The notes: generated from the letters alone by a model not told the origin. A stretch of DNA of 32,500 nt from Sporisorium sorghi (GCA_023212695.1 JALCCG010000178.1:1-32500); one strand, 5' to 3'; counted from the first letter of the stretch, positions 1 to 10,449 are shown. Numbers and translations are program-made.

Positions 1-92
1 CCGCCTTTCCTGTCTGGGAGGGTGGGGGGGTACCTTCGGAACCAACCTACCCTTCGGGGTCAAAAAAAACGGCCCATTTCGTTCCGCTCGGA

Positions 93-128
<36 letters not shown>

Positions 129-305
129 CAGCCACAACTCCGCGGGAATCGGAAACGCGTCGAGAACAACACTTTTTCAGAGCTTTCGCTTGGCTTCCTC
201 CATCGTCTTCACCTATCAATACTCCACTGACTCACTGCGCTTCTTCTTGCTCTGATAACACCACAGCATTCAGAGTGACTCATTTCCGCGCTGACATTAT
301 ATCCG
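1..305 (+). promoter_or_regulatory. Upstream region of the cofactor D gene
   Basis: This stretch precedes the cofactor D start codon and shows no convincing gene. It begins with a G-rich stretch, then has a short A8 run and a 33-nt T homopolymer (96-128), followed by a mixed leader up to the ATG at 306. Long dA:dT tracts are known to disfavour nucleosomes in fungal promoters, so the T-tract is a plausible promoter element; that is inference. The only ORF across it is low complexity because it reads through the T-tract as polyphenylalanine. Confidence 0.5.
96..128. repeat. Poly(dT) homopolymer, 33 nt
   Basis: An uninterrupted run of 33 T residues lies about 180 nt upstream of the cofactor D start codon. 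It is one of three long dA:dT homopolymers in this window, all in intergenic regions upstream of + strand genes. Its length is probably polymorphic and may be imprecise in the assembly. Confidence 0.95.
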
Positions 306-3300
306 ATGGCATTGTCAGAAGCGGCCGCCAGCGATCCCTCGGCGGTGATCGAGGAGAAGGAGCTCGTGCGCTTCGAACGAGCACAAGAGTACCTCTCCCT
401 TCTCTCCTCCTTGATACCTCCAACAGGTAGCACAAGCACAGCAGCACCAACAGCCTCAACCTCATCAGGTCCATCAATATCTCAAGACGACATACTCACC
501 AAACTCGCCGCCATCTTGGACGAATACCAAGACCAGTCGAACCTTCTGGATCCATACCTCGAACGCATCGTATCCCCACCCGTCGAGTCATTGCAGCGAC
601 ACGTCCGGTTCCTCACCCAGTCGCAGTCTCACATCCTGTCAGCTGACGATGTGACTCGCCTCAGCAAGCTCGTATACGCCTACACCAAGGTGCGAGGATA
701 CAAGACCATCGTGCACTACTTTCCACACGAAGTAGCCGACCTGCCGGCAACGCTTTCGTTTTTGGAAGCACTGCAGCGGTCGTTGGAAGCCTCTTCTAGT
801 GATGCGATAGCAGGGTGCTGGGAGCTGCGATACGTGTGCTTGCTGTGGCTTTCGCTCATCTGCATGATCCCTTTCGATCTGGCCAAATTTGATCGAGCTG
901 AACACGGAGGTAACGAGGCCACTGCGTCGAGGATCGCAGCCGTAGCAAACCATTTCCTCGCCAGCCCGGGCAAAGAGCGCGATGCTGCAGCGGTGGTGCT
1001 TGGGCGACTGTTCCAGCGCAACGACGTACAGCGCAAAGACCATTTTACCGCCTTCCTGCAATCGAGTCTGCAAGCACTCGACAGCGACGAGCTGAGTCCC
1101 TTCCACGCAACGGGCATCCTGCAGGCACTTTGCGAGGTTCTCAAGACGAGCGAGCCTGCCTTTGTCATCAGTCACCTCTCGACCATCCAGAATATCGTCG
1201 ATGCGTACGAAGCTCCTCACAACGCTTTGCTGACGGGCAACGGCCTGATCACAAAATACCAGACCAAGCTCACAAGCAGACTGGCGCTCAAGCTGCTCCG
1301 TCCGCGGGCTCGCAGGTATGCCAACAAGTTTCACATTCTCGGCGCCAGCAGTAACACTTCTTCACAGAAAGACGATGAGGCTAATGACGACGACGACGAG
1401 TCCGATATCCCCGACGACATCGAACCTTTGATCTCGCGCCTCATCGACGCTCTGCAGCACAAAGACACCGTCGTGCGCTACAGCGCCGCCAAAGGCCTCG
1501 CGCGGCTCTGCGACCGCCTCCCCACCTCCTTTCTCAACCAAGTCGTCGATGCCGTCATCTCCCTCTTCCACATCAACATCCCGAATCTCTACAGCACCAC
1601 CACCACCCTCGACCTCAGCTCCGTCTCGGAGCACACATGGCAAGGCGCATGTATAGCGCTCGCCGAGCTCTCGCGGCGCGGCTTGCTGTTCCAGGACATG
1701 CTGTCCGAGGCGCTGCCGTGGATCCTGCGGGCGCTGCTGTTCGATGTGCGCAGGGGCGCGCATTCTGTCGGCGCAAACGTGCGCGATGCGGCGTGTTACG
1801 TGGTGTGGGCGCTGGCGCGGTCGAACGATGTCGAGTCGATCCGGCCGCATGCGATGGAGCTGGCGCAGCGGCTGGTGGCGGTGGCGACACTCGATCGTGA
1901 CGTATCGATAAGGCGTGCGGCGAGTGCGGCGTTCCAAGAGTCCGTGGGGAGGCTGGCGCTGTTCCCGCACGGCATCGACGTGATCCGTATGACGGATTTC
2001 TACGCCGTCAGTGTGAGGCGGAATGCGTTCCTCGAATGCGCTGTCAAGGTGGCTGGGTTTGAGGAGTATAGAGCGTACCTCCTAGATCACTTGCTGGATG
2101 TCGTGACGGTACACTGGGATCCAGCTATGCGGCGATTGGGTGCCCAGTCGGTGGCGCTCATCGCCATGCACGATCCCGCCGTATTGCTGCCAGAGATCAC
2201 CGCTCGACTGGCCAAGCGTATCAGCACGTCGGACAACGCAGTGCTGCACGGCTCGCTCCTCACGCTAGCTGAACTATCTCGACTCTCCCGTACGCTTTCG
2301 AACGACCAAGCGTCCGTGGGCGAAGCGACAAGAGCGACGTGCTTCAGCCTGCTCGACGCCGTGCGACCCAGCATGTTCCGCTCGCTCGGCGCATCATCCA
2401 TCCTGCAATCCGCCTGCCAGCTCATCGGCTCTGCCTTCCCACCATCCACCACCTCCTCTACCAACGAAACACAGACATGGGAGACCGTCCTCAACCTCGC
2501 CCTCGCCCGCCAGGAGGAACCCGTGCACGCCGCCGGCGCCGGCGCCATCTCCCAGCTCAGCACCCACGTCGATCTCTCCACCAAGATCCGCTCCACCCTC
2601 ACACACTGGTCCACCCTAACCCTATCCCAGCAGCAGAGCAACGCACTCTGGCTTGGCGCCGTCGACTTCACCCACCACCACCACACCGCCCTCTTCCAAC
2701 CGGTCATCGAGCACCTAATCGCCCTCTTCCAGCCCCCGAACGCGCTCTACTCGCCCAACATCGAGACCCGCCGCAATGCAGCCGACAGCCTCACGCGCGC
2801 CCTTGTCAACCTAAACCATCACTTCCCCACCATCTGCACCGCAGCTACGCTCCGTGACGCGGTGCACGCGATGCTGCACGGGCTGCGGGACTACTCGACG
2901 GACCAGCGTGGGGATGTGGGTTCGTGGGTGCGCCTGAGCTGCGTGGCGGGGCTGCGCGAGGTGCTCATCCTGTGCAGTGGGCTGACGGGGGCTTTGTTGG
3001 CTGAGGAAATGCAGGAAGCGGCGGGGGCGATGTGGAAGCAGGCGGCAGAGCGGATTGATCACGTGCGGCATGCGGCGGGCACGAGCGTGCTGGCTGTGTA
3101 CCACGCCTACCTACCCTTGGCGACGGGTAGCAGGCCCGAGGGGTACGACGTGGTGCAAGCGGCGTACGGCGCTGGGTGCTTTGCACCGTTCGACGGCCAG
3201 CGCGGCGCTGCGGATGCCGATGGTGATGGTGGAGTGGCACCGGTGGATCGGCTGTTCAAAGACCCCAAGCAGGCCTTCCCGCGCATCTGCCGTCTGCTCG

Positions 3301-3935
3301 CCATCCCCAGGTACAGAGCGGCGATCCTCGAAGGCCTCGTCGTCAGCGTCGGCTCCAAATCCGACCTCGGCGAGCGCATCATCGCGCCCGCTCTCGCCTC
3401 GCTCCCAAACACCAACACGTTGCTCACGGACATCTTCGACCTCGCTAAACGCAACTTTGGGGATAACCGCATCTTCGTCCCCGCTGTCAGCACGGTCAGC
3501 CTCGTCCTGGAGAACGGTGCCCCCCTCGGCGGCGCACACGATACGCTCGCACATCTCGTCAAGATGACCACGACCAACGTGGGGAAGATCAAGTCGGTCC
3601 CGCGCCTCGTCGCGTCCGCAACGCTGTGTGCGAACGTCGTCCTTGCTCTCACCGCCAGTGATAGCACAGGTAAGGAAGCTCTGTTGTCAGCGCAGATCAA
3701 GGCAGCCCAGCTCTTTTTGACCCACGCTTTCCCCACGGTGAGGGCGAAATTCGCCGAACAGCTGTACGCCGTCCTCTCGTCCGGTGTCTCTTTCGACGAC
3801 GAGGATGAAGCGAAGATGGACATCTGGCAGGAGGTCGAGGTGTCGCTGCTGGACACCAAGTGGGGTGCTGCGACCGGCGCGGACGACGATGCGGTGAACA
3901 GCATCACTGCGGGCCTCTCTCGCCTTCTGTCGTAA
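306..3935 (+). CDS. TBCD: Tubulin-folding cofactor D (TBCD/Cin1/Alp1 family)
   Basis: A single-exon gene encodes 1209 residues, the expected size for tubulin-specific chaperone D. In the family this protein captures beta-tubulin, assembles the cofactor complex that makes alpha/beta-tubulin dimers, and interacts with the Arl2 GTPase in the cytosol. The sequence is an all-helical HEAT/ARM-like protein. The strongest family signatures are TVVRYSAAKGLARL (about residue 387), WQGACIALAELSRRG (about 443) and GANVRDAACYVVWALA (about 488), followed by the C-terminal cofactor D region (about 915-1110) with YRAAILEGLVVSVG. An acidic stretch (ANDDDDESD, about 360) links the N-terminal repeats to the core. 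The ATG at 306 is the first in-frame start, and no intron is needed. It converges on the lipase gene with 159 bp between stop codons. Family identity is secure by motif recognition; cellular details are from homologues. Confidence 0.95.
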   Translation: MALSEAAASDPSAVIEEKELVRFERAQEYLSLLSSLIPPTGSTSTAAPTASTSSGPSISQDDILTKLAAILDEYQDQSNLLDPYLERIVSPPVESLQRHVRFLTQSQSHILSADDVTRLSKLVYAYTKVRGYKTIVHYFPHEVADLPATLSFLEALQRSLEASSSDAIAGCWELRYVCLLWLSLICMIPFDLAKFDRAEHGGNEATASRIAAVANHFLASPGKERDAAAVVLGRLFQRNDVQRKDHFTAFLQSSLQALDSDELSPFHATGILQALCEVLKTSEPAFVISHLSTIQNIVDAYEAPHNALLTGNGLITKYQTKLTSRLALKLLRPRARRYANKFHILGASSNTSSQKDDEANDDDDESDIPDDIEPLISRLIDALQHKDTVVRYSAAKGLARLCDRLPTSFLNQVVDAVISLFHINIPNLYSTTTTLDLSSVSEHTWQGACIALAELSRRGLLFQDMLSEALPWILRALLFDVRRGAHSVGANVRDAACYVVWALARSNDVESIRPHAMELAQRLVAVATLDRDVSIRRAASAAFQESVGRLALFPHGIDVIRMTDFYAVSVRRNAFLECAVKVAGFEEYRAYLLDHLLDVVTVHWDPAMRRLGAQSVALIAMHDPAVLLPEITARLAKRISTSDNAVLHGSLLTLAELSRLSRTLSNDQASVGEATRATCFSLLDAVRPSMFRSLGASSILQSACQLIGSAFPPSTTSSTNETQTWETVLNLALARQEEPVHAAGAGAISQLSTHVDLSTKIRSTLTHWSTLTLSQQQSNALWLGAVDFTHHHHTALFQPVIEHLIALFQPPNALYSPNIETRRNAADSLTRALVNLNHHFPTICTAATLRDAVHAMLHGLRDYSTDQRGDVGSWVRLSCVAGLREVLILCSGLTGALLAEEMQEAAGAMWKQAAERIDHVRHAAGTSVLAVYHAYLPLATGSRPEGYDVVQAAYGAGCFAPFDGQRGAADADGDGGVAPVDRLFKDPKQAFPRICRLLAIPRYRAAILEGLVVSVGSKSDLGERIIAPALASLPNTNTLLTDIFDLAKRNFGDNRIFVPAVSTVSLVLENGAPLGGAHDTLAHLVKMTTTNVGKIKSVPRLVASATLCANVVLALTASDSTGKEALLSAQIKAAQLFLTHAFPTVRAKFAEQLYAVLSSGVSFDDEDEAKMDIWQEVEVSLLDTKWGAATGADDDAVNSITAGLSRLLS

Positions 3936-4094
3936 AAAAAATGCTGCTTCCCATCTCCCGTCACCACAACTCAAAACTCACTTTCCTCATCTCTGAAACA
4001 CACGCACGCAACCGTCCATCCAGGGTATACATTGCAGCATCACAAACTCAAACAAATTCAAACCGCATCTAAAAATCGTACCTCGCCCCCTACC

Positions 4095-7000
4095 CTACGC
4101 AGGAGTCGAATCAACAATGCTCTCGTAGAGCAAGCTCATGCAGAGCTCATAATTTGTCGGAATGTGATCCCTAAGCATGCTCTTGGCAAAGATGGGCTCC
4201 GAGAACCGCTTCTCGACGTCCTCGCAGTACCTGAGAATCACCCTGTGCGCCTCGGCCCTCCTCTCGCCCTCGCCGCCGTCCTTCTTCTCCCTCTCAAACA
4301 CGATATCGCTGTCCGCCTGCATCCTCGGCGTGACAAACACAGGGAAACTTTCGATGCAGTACACGTCGCCGGGAGGATAGAGCTTGGCAGAGTCCATGTC
4401 GGCACGGATCGTCTTGATCAACGACCACAGCCAGTCTGCCAGCTCCGTGTCGCCTGTGTCTGCTTGAGCTTGCATGTCGGGTGTCGAGGGAGAAGAGCGG
4501 ATGTGTCCGCCTCCCGAAGAGTAGGAGAAGGGATCCAACTCGTCCTCTCTCAAGTTGGGATCCATGTAGTTCGAGTCGGTGGCCAGGTTTCGCGTCTTTC
4601 CTTTCATCAGCTCTTCGCGGCTGAGCTGCATCTCGCGTTCAGCAAGAGGGATCTCTTGCGGTCTAGGCGGTTCTAGGGAGGCGAGGTGGTCCGGGACCTT
4701 TTCCTTGAATCCGAGGGTGGTGCGAAGGGCAGATCGTTTGCGATAGGTGCCAAGGACGCGCGTAATGATCTCGCGTGCCACATCCGAGTCGCTCTCCTCA
4801 CTGAGGGCGTGTGCCATGTTCTTGAAGTCGCGAACCATGCCGAGCGAAAGAGTCGGCACGAAATCGTGGCCATGGATGATGCTCGTCACCAATCCCTTGC
4901 AGTGCGCCGACAAGTCGGGGGAAGCCACCGCTGGAACGCCGTAAGCGTATGCGTGGATGGGCCGACCTGGCGGAAGTCCGCTGTCGAAGGACGTGACAAA
5001 AGGCGTGTAGATCCGTGGGTGTTGAATGTATTGCCCCGAATCCGCCCTTCTACGCAGCACGCGTTGTCTGAACAGATCAGCAGGGCAACTTAGCTCGATC
5101 GCCGCGAGTGCCGCCACACCTCCGCCCAACGAATGCCCAGTGATGACCAGACCATAGTCCGGATTGCTTTCCAGAGCGCGTCGAAGCGTCTGCATCACGG
5201 TGCTGTGCTCGTTGCACAGCCGACGTGTGCTCGCCAGCATTCCCGAGTGCACCTGGTAGTGCTTGTCGGATCTTCCCCCTTCCACGGCGATCGTCTCGAA
5301 GTCACAGGTGAGGTCCGTGAGAATATCGCTCAGGCCCATGGTGCCGCGACAGGTGAGCACGACTGCCTTGCCTGCCTCGTCGACGGCGACATAGTTGACG
5401 AGCGGTGACATTTGCTCGGTGAACAAAGGCTGAGCCTCGGAAAAACTGTTGAGAAGGATGCAGTCGACCGGAATACCAACGTGATGAGCAAACGCCCAGA
5501 CATTGGCGTGGTGCTTGCTAGTGTCCGGGAAGAAGTAATCCAGGCTTCCGATTCCGAGAATCCGCATAAAGTTCTGGCCGTACGCCGCAGAAGAGTATCG
5601 CATGAAGCGACGCAGGTTCTCGACAAGATGCGCTTGCGGGAAGGCTGTCGGGTCCCGGCCGTGTTTTCCTTTATCGGCACCGCCCGTCTTTGAGAGGCTT
5701 GTGAGATGCGAGCGCGAAGTGTAGGAATGCACCGAAGTGATGGATGGAGCTCGACTGCGACGCTTGGTTTCTCGTAGCGATCCTTTCGGTGTCGGTGGAG
5801 GTGGTATAACAGACGTTCGTCCGGATTCGGTGGGGAACAAGGTCTGTTGAGAAGCACCCCTCTGCGGAATTGACGGCAGCTCCTTCATCACCTTGCGCGG
5901 GCTTGTCTTTGCAGAGACCCTTCCATCTCCACTTCGCTTTGTCGCTTTTGGAATCGATCCATAGTCTGCGTCTGAGCCTCGCTTGCTCTTCTTCGGTGAT
6001 GGCAGTGGAGAGGCCAAGGCAGAGGGCGTCGTGCAACCTGAGCCGGCTGTCTTGAAAGGCAAATCTACTTCGATGCTGAGCCCGGCGGGGACCTGCGCCT
6101 GCCGCGACGAAGTCCTCAGATCCGCTGACCTCCCTGAAGTAGGATCCCCCTTGAACGAATGTTTGGAGCGACGAAGCACTTTGTTGAGCCCGCGACCCAA
6201 GTCTACACCCTTGCCGTGAGGGTGCTCTCGGGTCGCGTCGGCCTTGGCTCTGTCGAAGTCTGTCATCCTTGCCGTTGCGCCCTTGGAAGCGTGAACTGCA
6301 GACAGGACTGGGCCAATCGGGGCAACAGACGTGATGCTGGAGGGCTGCGGACTCTTTGACTGTCGATCCGACCGACGCGAGCCAGTAGGAAGCCGATCTG
6401 AGTCAAGTTCGTGTATCACATTGTTCGTGTCGCCATGCATGCCGTCCACTTCGATCTTTCGAACCGTCTTGCGCTTCTGAATCAGCTTCTTGGTGATGGT
6501 CTTGAGGACAACAGGCATCTTTGACGAGGCCTCGTCCTTCCTTGTCGTGAGCATACCATGGCCGTTCGGAGCTTCGGGAAGTTCCTTTCCGTCGTCCACT
6601 TCGATGACTCGGCCAACATGAGCCGGGTCGGATAAAGCACGGCCACTTGCAGCTTCACAGTTGGTTGTACGAATATCGCACCACTCTTCGTCCTCTTCCG
6701 TCTTGGTCTTGAAGCCACCGTCGAAGATGGAACGTGTCTCCGTTCCGCTTTTTTTGCTGGTGACGTCGCGCTGCAGCGTGCCGTGGCCCTGATTCGACGC
6801 AGCGACTGTCTCTGGAGCCTGTTGGATTTGATACCTCGAAAGTTGGTTTGAAGATTTGTCCGATAGCCGAGATGATCTCGTCTCTTCGACTGTGGTCACG
6901 GTTTCGACTGTCTCTATGATCTCTGTGGTGATCTCGTAGACGGTCTCGCGGTTGCCATTTGCACGATTTGTCTTGCGAATGCGTCTAAAGTGCTGCTTCG

Positions 7001-8507
7001 GAGCAGCATCTGCAGACTCATCCCGCAACACAACACCATCACGAAGCTGGTCGTCCGTATAGACCTGGAGCTGTCGGCGCAAGTGCGGTGGAAGCTGCTC
7101 ATCTGTGAGGCTAGAGTCGAGGGAGGTGTCGCCATCATCGGCGCCGACGAGAAAATTGAGATCGGCCATCAACGAGGCGTTGTCTAGGGTATCGGCCTCA
7201 ACATTGGCATCGTTGACATTCGAAGTCGGCCAGCCAGAACTCCATGCACTTGCTAGCGAGGGTGAAGGATTAATGTCGGTGAGGCAGAGACCATCGCCAA
7301 GAAAGCCCCTGGACTTGGAAGAAGGAAGACCCGTATTGCTTTTGGACGGATGCAAGTGATGATCTGTGGTGTCGAGAAGAGATGCAGTTCTTGGAGGTGG
7401 CGATCGGAGGGAAAGCGTCTCGAGCCCCTCTGCAGCTGATGCAAGCAGTCTGGCGGGTGATGCCCGAACGAAATTGCCAGAGCCGACCATGAGCGAACGC
7501 CAGCTCTTGGCCTCGACTTCGCCGAGCACAGTGCAATCGTAGACGACGCGCATCTTCATGCTCTTGGCGCTGCGCTTGTATGTCGAGTTTTGGAGGACGG
7601 CGAAGGCGGTGACAGCTTTGGTGAGCTTATTGAGGATAGAGAGGGTGTTGTCGTTGGCAAAGCGCGAGTCGTTGTTGACCTCGCCGCGGACCAGGGTGAT
7701 AAAGGAAGCAAGTGCACGTGAAGTCTCGTTGGAACCAAAGATGCCGTCGATGGTCCGCACCGACTCGTCGGCGGCGGCGAGGCCAGCAGTGAGAGTGGTG
7801 CCAACAAGCTGGAAGGTGCCCATAGCAAAAAGCTCCGTGAGCGTGAAAGTGTGATGGATGAGATAGATGCCCACCGCCGTGTATTTGTCTAGGATGCTGA
7901 TGAAGGACGGAGTAACAGTTTGTGTTGACCTTCCCGTAGCCTTGGCATCCCAAGCTTCGCCCGAGGTGAGCGAGTGCACTGCCCTAGCCGTCCCTACTGC
8001 GCTGATGAGTGCGCGCCGAGTGATGCCGAGCGTCATGCCGGTGCTGTTCTTGACCGCCTCGAGGATGACTTCGATAAAGAAAGCAGCGGCCTTGAGCGAG
8101 ACACGAGCAATGACGGAGAGGTTGGAGACCATCTCGGCGACCTGCTGTGGTAGGAGTGGAGAGGCGGTGGCATACTTGATGAGGGCGTCGCTGGCCTCGT
8201 ATGCCTGATGCTTGGTCCACGCCCGAACACCGGAGGTGATGGCGACCTCCTTGGGTTCGGTGCCGCAGTAAGCTACGAGCAATGGTGTAGGACTGCGCGT
8301 GTTTGCGAGGGAAGGTGTGCAGGGCCCTGAGGTGTCTGTGCTGAGGACGAGGTGGTCGTCGTTCTGACATTCCTTGACGTCATCGACCCATTGCAGCGGT
8401 TGAGATGCTTGCTGGCGAAAGTCGGCATCCATGCTCAAGCTGGAAGGCATGCGCTCGAGGTCGAAGGCGCTGGGATCCAGCGGAACACGAGAAAGAGTTC
8501 CCGCCAT
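4095..8507 (-). CDS. Large class 3 lipase, DAGL-like alpha/beta-hydrolase
   Basis: A single-exon gene encodes 1470 residues. The hydrolase domain occupies roughly residues 975-1465 and has the nucleophile elbow GHSLGGG with Ser1126, a candidate acid Asp1215 (HGHDFVP) and a candidate His1448 (MLRDHIP). The order and the DHIP-type histidine motif resemble sn-1-specific diacylglycerol lipases of the class 3 family, which hydrolyse diacylglycerol to monoacylglycerol at membranes. The N-terminal 370 residues contain hydrophobic, partly amphipathic segments (about 120-150 and 205-250) that could associate with membranes. They lack the clean four-helix bundle of animal DAGL. Residues about 370-950 are a Ser/Thr/Pro-rich, probably disordered linker with basic patches. 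The start ATG at 8507 is the first in frame. It diverges from SLX9 over 1.19 kb. Lipase assignment is strong; the exact substrate is inferred. Confidence 0.88.
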   Translation of the reverse strand: MAGTLSRVPLDPSAFDLERMPSSLSMDADFRQQASQPLQWVDDVKECQNDDHLVLSTDTSGPCTPSLANTRSPTPLLVAYCGTEPKEVAITSGVRAWTKHQAYEASDALIKYATASPLLPQQVAEMVSNLSVIARVSLKAAAFFIEVILEAVKNSTGMTLGITRRALISAVGTARAVHSLTSGEAWDAKATGRSTQTVTPSFISILDKYTAVGIYLIHHTFTLTELFAMGTFQLVGTTLTAGLAAADESVRTIDGIFGSNETSRALASFITLVRGEVNNDSRFANDNTLSILNKLTKAVTAFAVLQNSTYKRSAKSMKMRVVYDCTVLGEVEAKSWRSLMVGSGNFVRASPARLLASAAEGLETLSLRSPPPRTASLLDTTDHHLHPSKSNTGLPSSKSRGFLGDGLCLTDINPSPSLASAWSSGWPTSNVNDANVEADTLDNASLMADLNFLVGADDGDTSLDSSLTDEQLPPHLRRQLQVYTDDQLRDGVVLRDESADAAPKQHFRRIRKTNRANGNRETVYEITTEIIETVETVTTVEETRSSRLSDKSSNQLSRYQIQQAPETVAASNQGHGTLQRDVTSKKSGTETRSIFDGGFKTKTEEDEEWCDIRTTNCEAASGRALSDPAHVGRVIEVDDGKELPEAPNGHGMLTTRKDEASSKMPVVLKTITKKLIQKRKTVRKIEVDGMHGDTNNVIHELDSDRLPTGSRRSDRQSKSPQPSSITSVAPIGPVLSAVHASKGATARMTDFDRAKADATREHPHGKGVDLGRGLNKVLRRSKHSFKGDPTSGRSADLRTSSRQAQVPAGLSIEVDLPFKTAGSGCTTPSALASPLPSPKKSKRGSDADYGSIPKATKRSGDGRVSAKTSPRKVMKELPSIPQRGASQQTLFPTESGRTSVIPPPPTPKGSLRETKRRSRAPSITSVHSYTSRSHLTSLSKTGGADKGKHGRDPTAFPQAHLVENLRRFMRYSSAAYGQNFMRILGIGSLDYFFPDTSKHHANVWAFAHHVGIPVDCILLNSFSEAQPLFTEQMSPLVNYVAVDEAGKAVVLTCRGTMGLSDILTDLTCDFETIAVEGGRSDKHYQVHSGMLASTRRLCNEHSTVMQTLRRALESNPDYGLVITGHSLGGGVAALAAIELSCPADLFRQRVLRRRADSGQYIQHPRIYTPFVTSFDSGLPPGRPIHAYAYGVPAVASPDLSAHCKGLVTSIIHGHDFVPTLSLGMVRDFKNMAHALSEESDSDVAREIITRVLGTYRKRSALRTTLGFKEKVPDHLASLEPPRPQEIPLAEREMQLSREELMKGKTRNLATDSNYMDPNLREDELDPFSYSSGGGHIRSSPSTPDMQAQADTGDTELADWLWSLIKTIRADMDSAKLYPPGDVYCIESFPVFVTPRMQADSDIVFEREKKDGGEGERRAEAHRVILRYCEDVEKRFSEPIFAKSMLRDHIPTNYELCMSLLYESIVDSTPA

Positions 8508-9696
8508 CCTTGTCGATAGCTGGGATCAAATAGGGCGGATGGTGGTGAGCAGGATGAGAGAAGGTTGTGGCGATGGAGATAGACCTCATTGAAGGACTCC
8601 AAGGGAAAGAGGAGAGGAGAGCCAGCTCTGAGGCCGACCACAGCTGCGAGGCAAGGCAGGGTCCACGGCAAGAGTGGCAAAGAACCGCGTACGGCCGTGA
8701 CACACCTTGCTCCCCCACACGACCTGCGCTGCGGACGGTGAATGAGTTGGGGGACAAACGCCGAAAGATGGAGATGAAGCGATGCGATGCGGTGCGATGT
8801 GGTGCGGTGCGGTGCGGTGCTGTGGAGAGAAAGGCAAGCCGAGAAAAGAGCGAATGTATGCGCGACGCAGAGTCAGTTGGAGAGAGCTCGAAGTTGTTTT
8901 GCGGGGAAGGCCAAGTCGAGTCGATTGCTGACCAAAGGTCCGGTGACTTTGTATTCTTGGCTAAACTGCTGCTGCTGCTGCTTCACTTGCTGGCGATCTC
9001 GTTCTTGATTGGGCAGCGAAGGGTTGATGACGAGGCATTGCAAGGCAGGAAAGGCAGGAAAGGCAAAGAAAGCAATCCGCTGGCTTGCAACATAGCCACA
9101 CAGCGGTCACAGCACATTTCTCGCAACAGCCAAAGCTTGACCTGCGTGACGACAAGAACGCCAAACCAGCGCCACATTGCTCTGCCTTTTTCTCCCTTCA
9201 ATCGGCCTCTCCGTCATTTCGCAGAATTGACCCTCTCGACGGCTTCACTCTGATCAGCTGGCAAGTCCAAGATCGGTTGACAGCCTCAGCATTAAATCAT
9301 TGCTTTCAATTTGTGTTGTTGCCAAACCATGCTTGCGTGTTGCTCTGTGGGTGATTCGGCTGCTCCGATAGCGGCAAGACCCTGTTTTTGCTGTTTTCAA
9401 GGCGTGTTGGTCTCAGAGGTCGCTTGGCGCTTCCTGCGGATCTGAACCCTTGTTTTGCCTTTTGCGCATGCGGGCTGCAGCTGGTATTTTTCGCCTTCTT
9501 TCACGCTCTGCCTTGTTTGCAGGATCTGAATGGCAATCGGCATATCGGGATCCTCCGCTATCGCGATGAAAATTTCGTCCTTCAAAAAAGTTCATTTCCC
9601 AACGCTCTCCACGTCTTGTTCTCTTGCTTGAACGAACCCTTTTCGCCATCCTCCGATACATCCACCTCCAAAAGACAGCACGTCTTCGATCACACC
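8508..9696. promoter_or_regulatory. Divergent upstream region between the lipase gene and SLX9
   Basis: This 1.19-kb region separates two divergently transcribed genes and should hold both promoters and leaders. It contains a degenerate pentanucleotide tandem repeat (8779-8823), a (CTG)5 run (8966-8980) and a short GGCAGGAAA direct repeat near 9045-9065. A 228-codon open frame on the + strand (8567-9253) crosses these repeats and resembles no family I recognise, so I do not call it a gene. No tRNA or other RNA gene is evident. Confidence 0.5.
8779..8823. repeat. Degenerate pentanucleotide tandem repeat, nine units
   Basis: Nine consecutive 5-nt units run across this stretch, of the forms GCGAT, GCGGT, GTGGT and GCTGT. 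The variation is mostly at units' fourth base. It lies 272 nt upstream of the lipase start codon, in its probable promoter or leader. Confidence 0.85.
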
Positions 9697-10449
9697 ATGG
9701 TTCGTGCAGATCAAGGCATCCAGGGCCGCTCGGCTCCTCGCTCCAAGTCCAGGTCGTCCGCTACCGCTTCGATCCGAGCCCGCTCTTCCGCCTCAGCACC
9801 CAAGGTGGCTGCTGCCCCACCGACGCAGATCACCAAAGCAGCCAAGCGCGCCATGAAGCGCGCCGAGCTCATGTCCAAGGTCAACCCTGCAGGGCGTGCT
9901 TCTCTGCTCAATCTCGAACCGGCCGATGGCTCCCTCTCAAAGTCGTCGCTCAGGAGGCAGAAGAGGAAGCAGAAGGAACAGCTCGCCGGCAACACTACCG
10001 GCTTGAAGGACCTCGCTGAAGCCATGGATGAGGTTGCCCAACAGGTCCAGCAGGAAGAGGACGATGAAGATGACGCTTTTGACATGGAAGGTGACGACGA
10101 CGATGACGGTAAGGAGGATGACCTCTCAAGACAGCAGAAGCGTTCATCATCGGCATATCCACTCGTCGGTGCGCAAAAGACAAGAAAGGACGCCACCGTC
10201 ACTGAAAAGGCGAGAAAGAAGGCCTTGTAAGTACCAAAGCTTAAGGTTGATCACAGTTTTAAAGGCGAGGACATGACAAACTGACATCGACATGCTCTCA
10301 CTCTCACTCTCAACAGATCTCTCGAAATGCAGCGCCAAAACTTGATCCTCTCCGATCCAGCCTACACAAAGAACCCTTTTGCAGCGCTCCGTCTCCACGC
10401 ACAAAACACACTCGCTTTCGACAAAGGCGCATCCAAGCCCAGGCACTGA
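9697..10449 (+). CDS. SLX9: Ribosome biogenesis protein SLX9
   Basis: Two exons (9697-10226 and 10317-10449) encode 220 residues, close to the yeast protein length of about 210. Slx9 acts in pre-ribosomes during 18S rRNA processing and helps 40S precursor export. The N-terminus is Ser/Arg/Ala-rich and basic. A Lys/Arg-rich helix with KAAKRAMKRAELMSK and SSLRRQKRKQKEQL follows, then an acidic tract (about 120-148). The family's C-terminal block is in exon 2, with NPFAALRLHAQNT at residues 196-208. The start ATG has a good context (CACACCATGG), and splicing joins TT to A to form a Leu codon. Without the splice the reading frame ends at the donor and the conserved C-terminus is lost, which supports the intron. 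The gene converges on ERG5 with 215 bp between stops. Confidence 0.9.
10227..10316 (+). other. SLX9 intron, 90 nt
   Basis: The donor is GTAAGT and the acceptor AACAG. A CTGAC branch-site candidate lies at 10281, and a CTCTCA-type pyrimidine repeat lies just before the acceptor. Removal restores the conserved SLX9 C-terminus in frame. Confidence 0.9.

Noticed and set aside
3936..4094. ATGCTGC/GCAGCAT inverted repeat in the cofactor D-lipase gap
   Set aside because: Only 7 bp about 90 nt apart, which is expected by chance.
8567..9253. A 228-codon + strand open frame between the lipase gene and SLX9
   Set aside because: It runs through a pentanucleotide repeat and a CTG run, resembles no known family and lies in a divergent promoter region.
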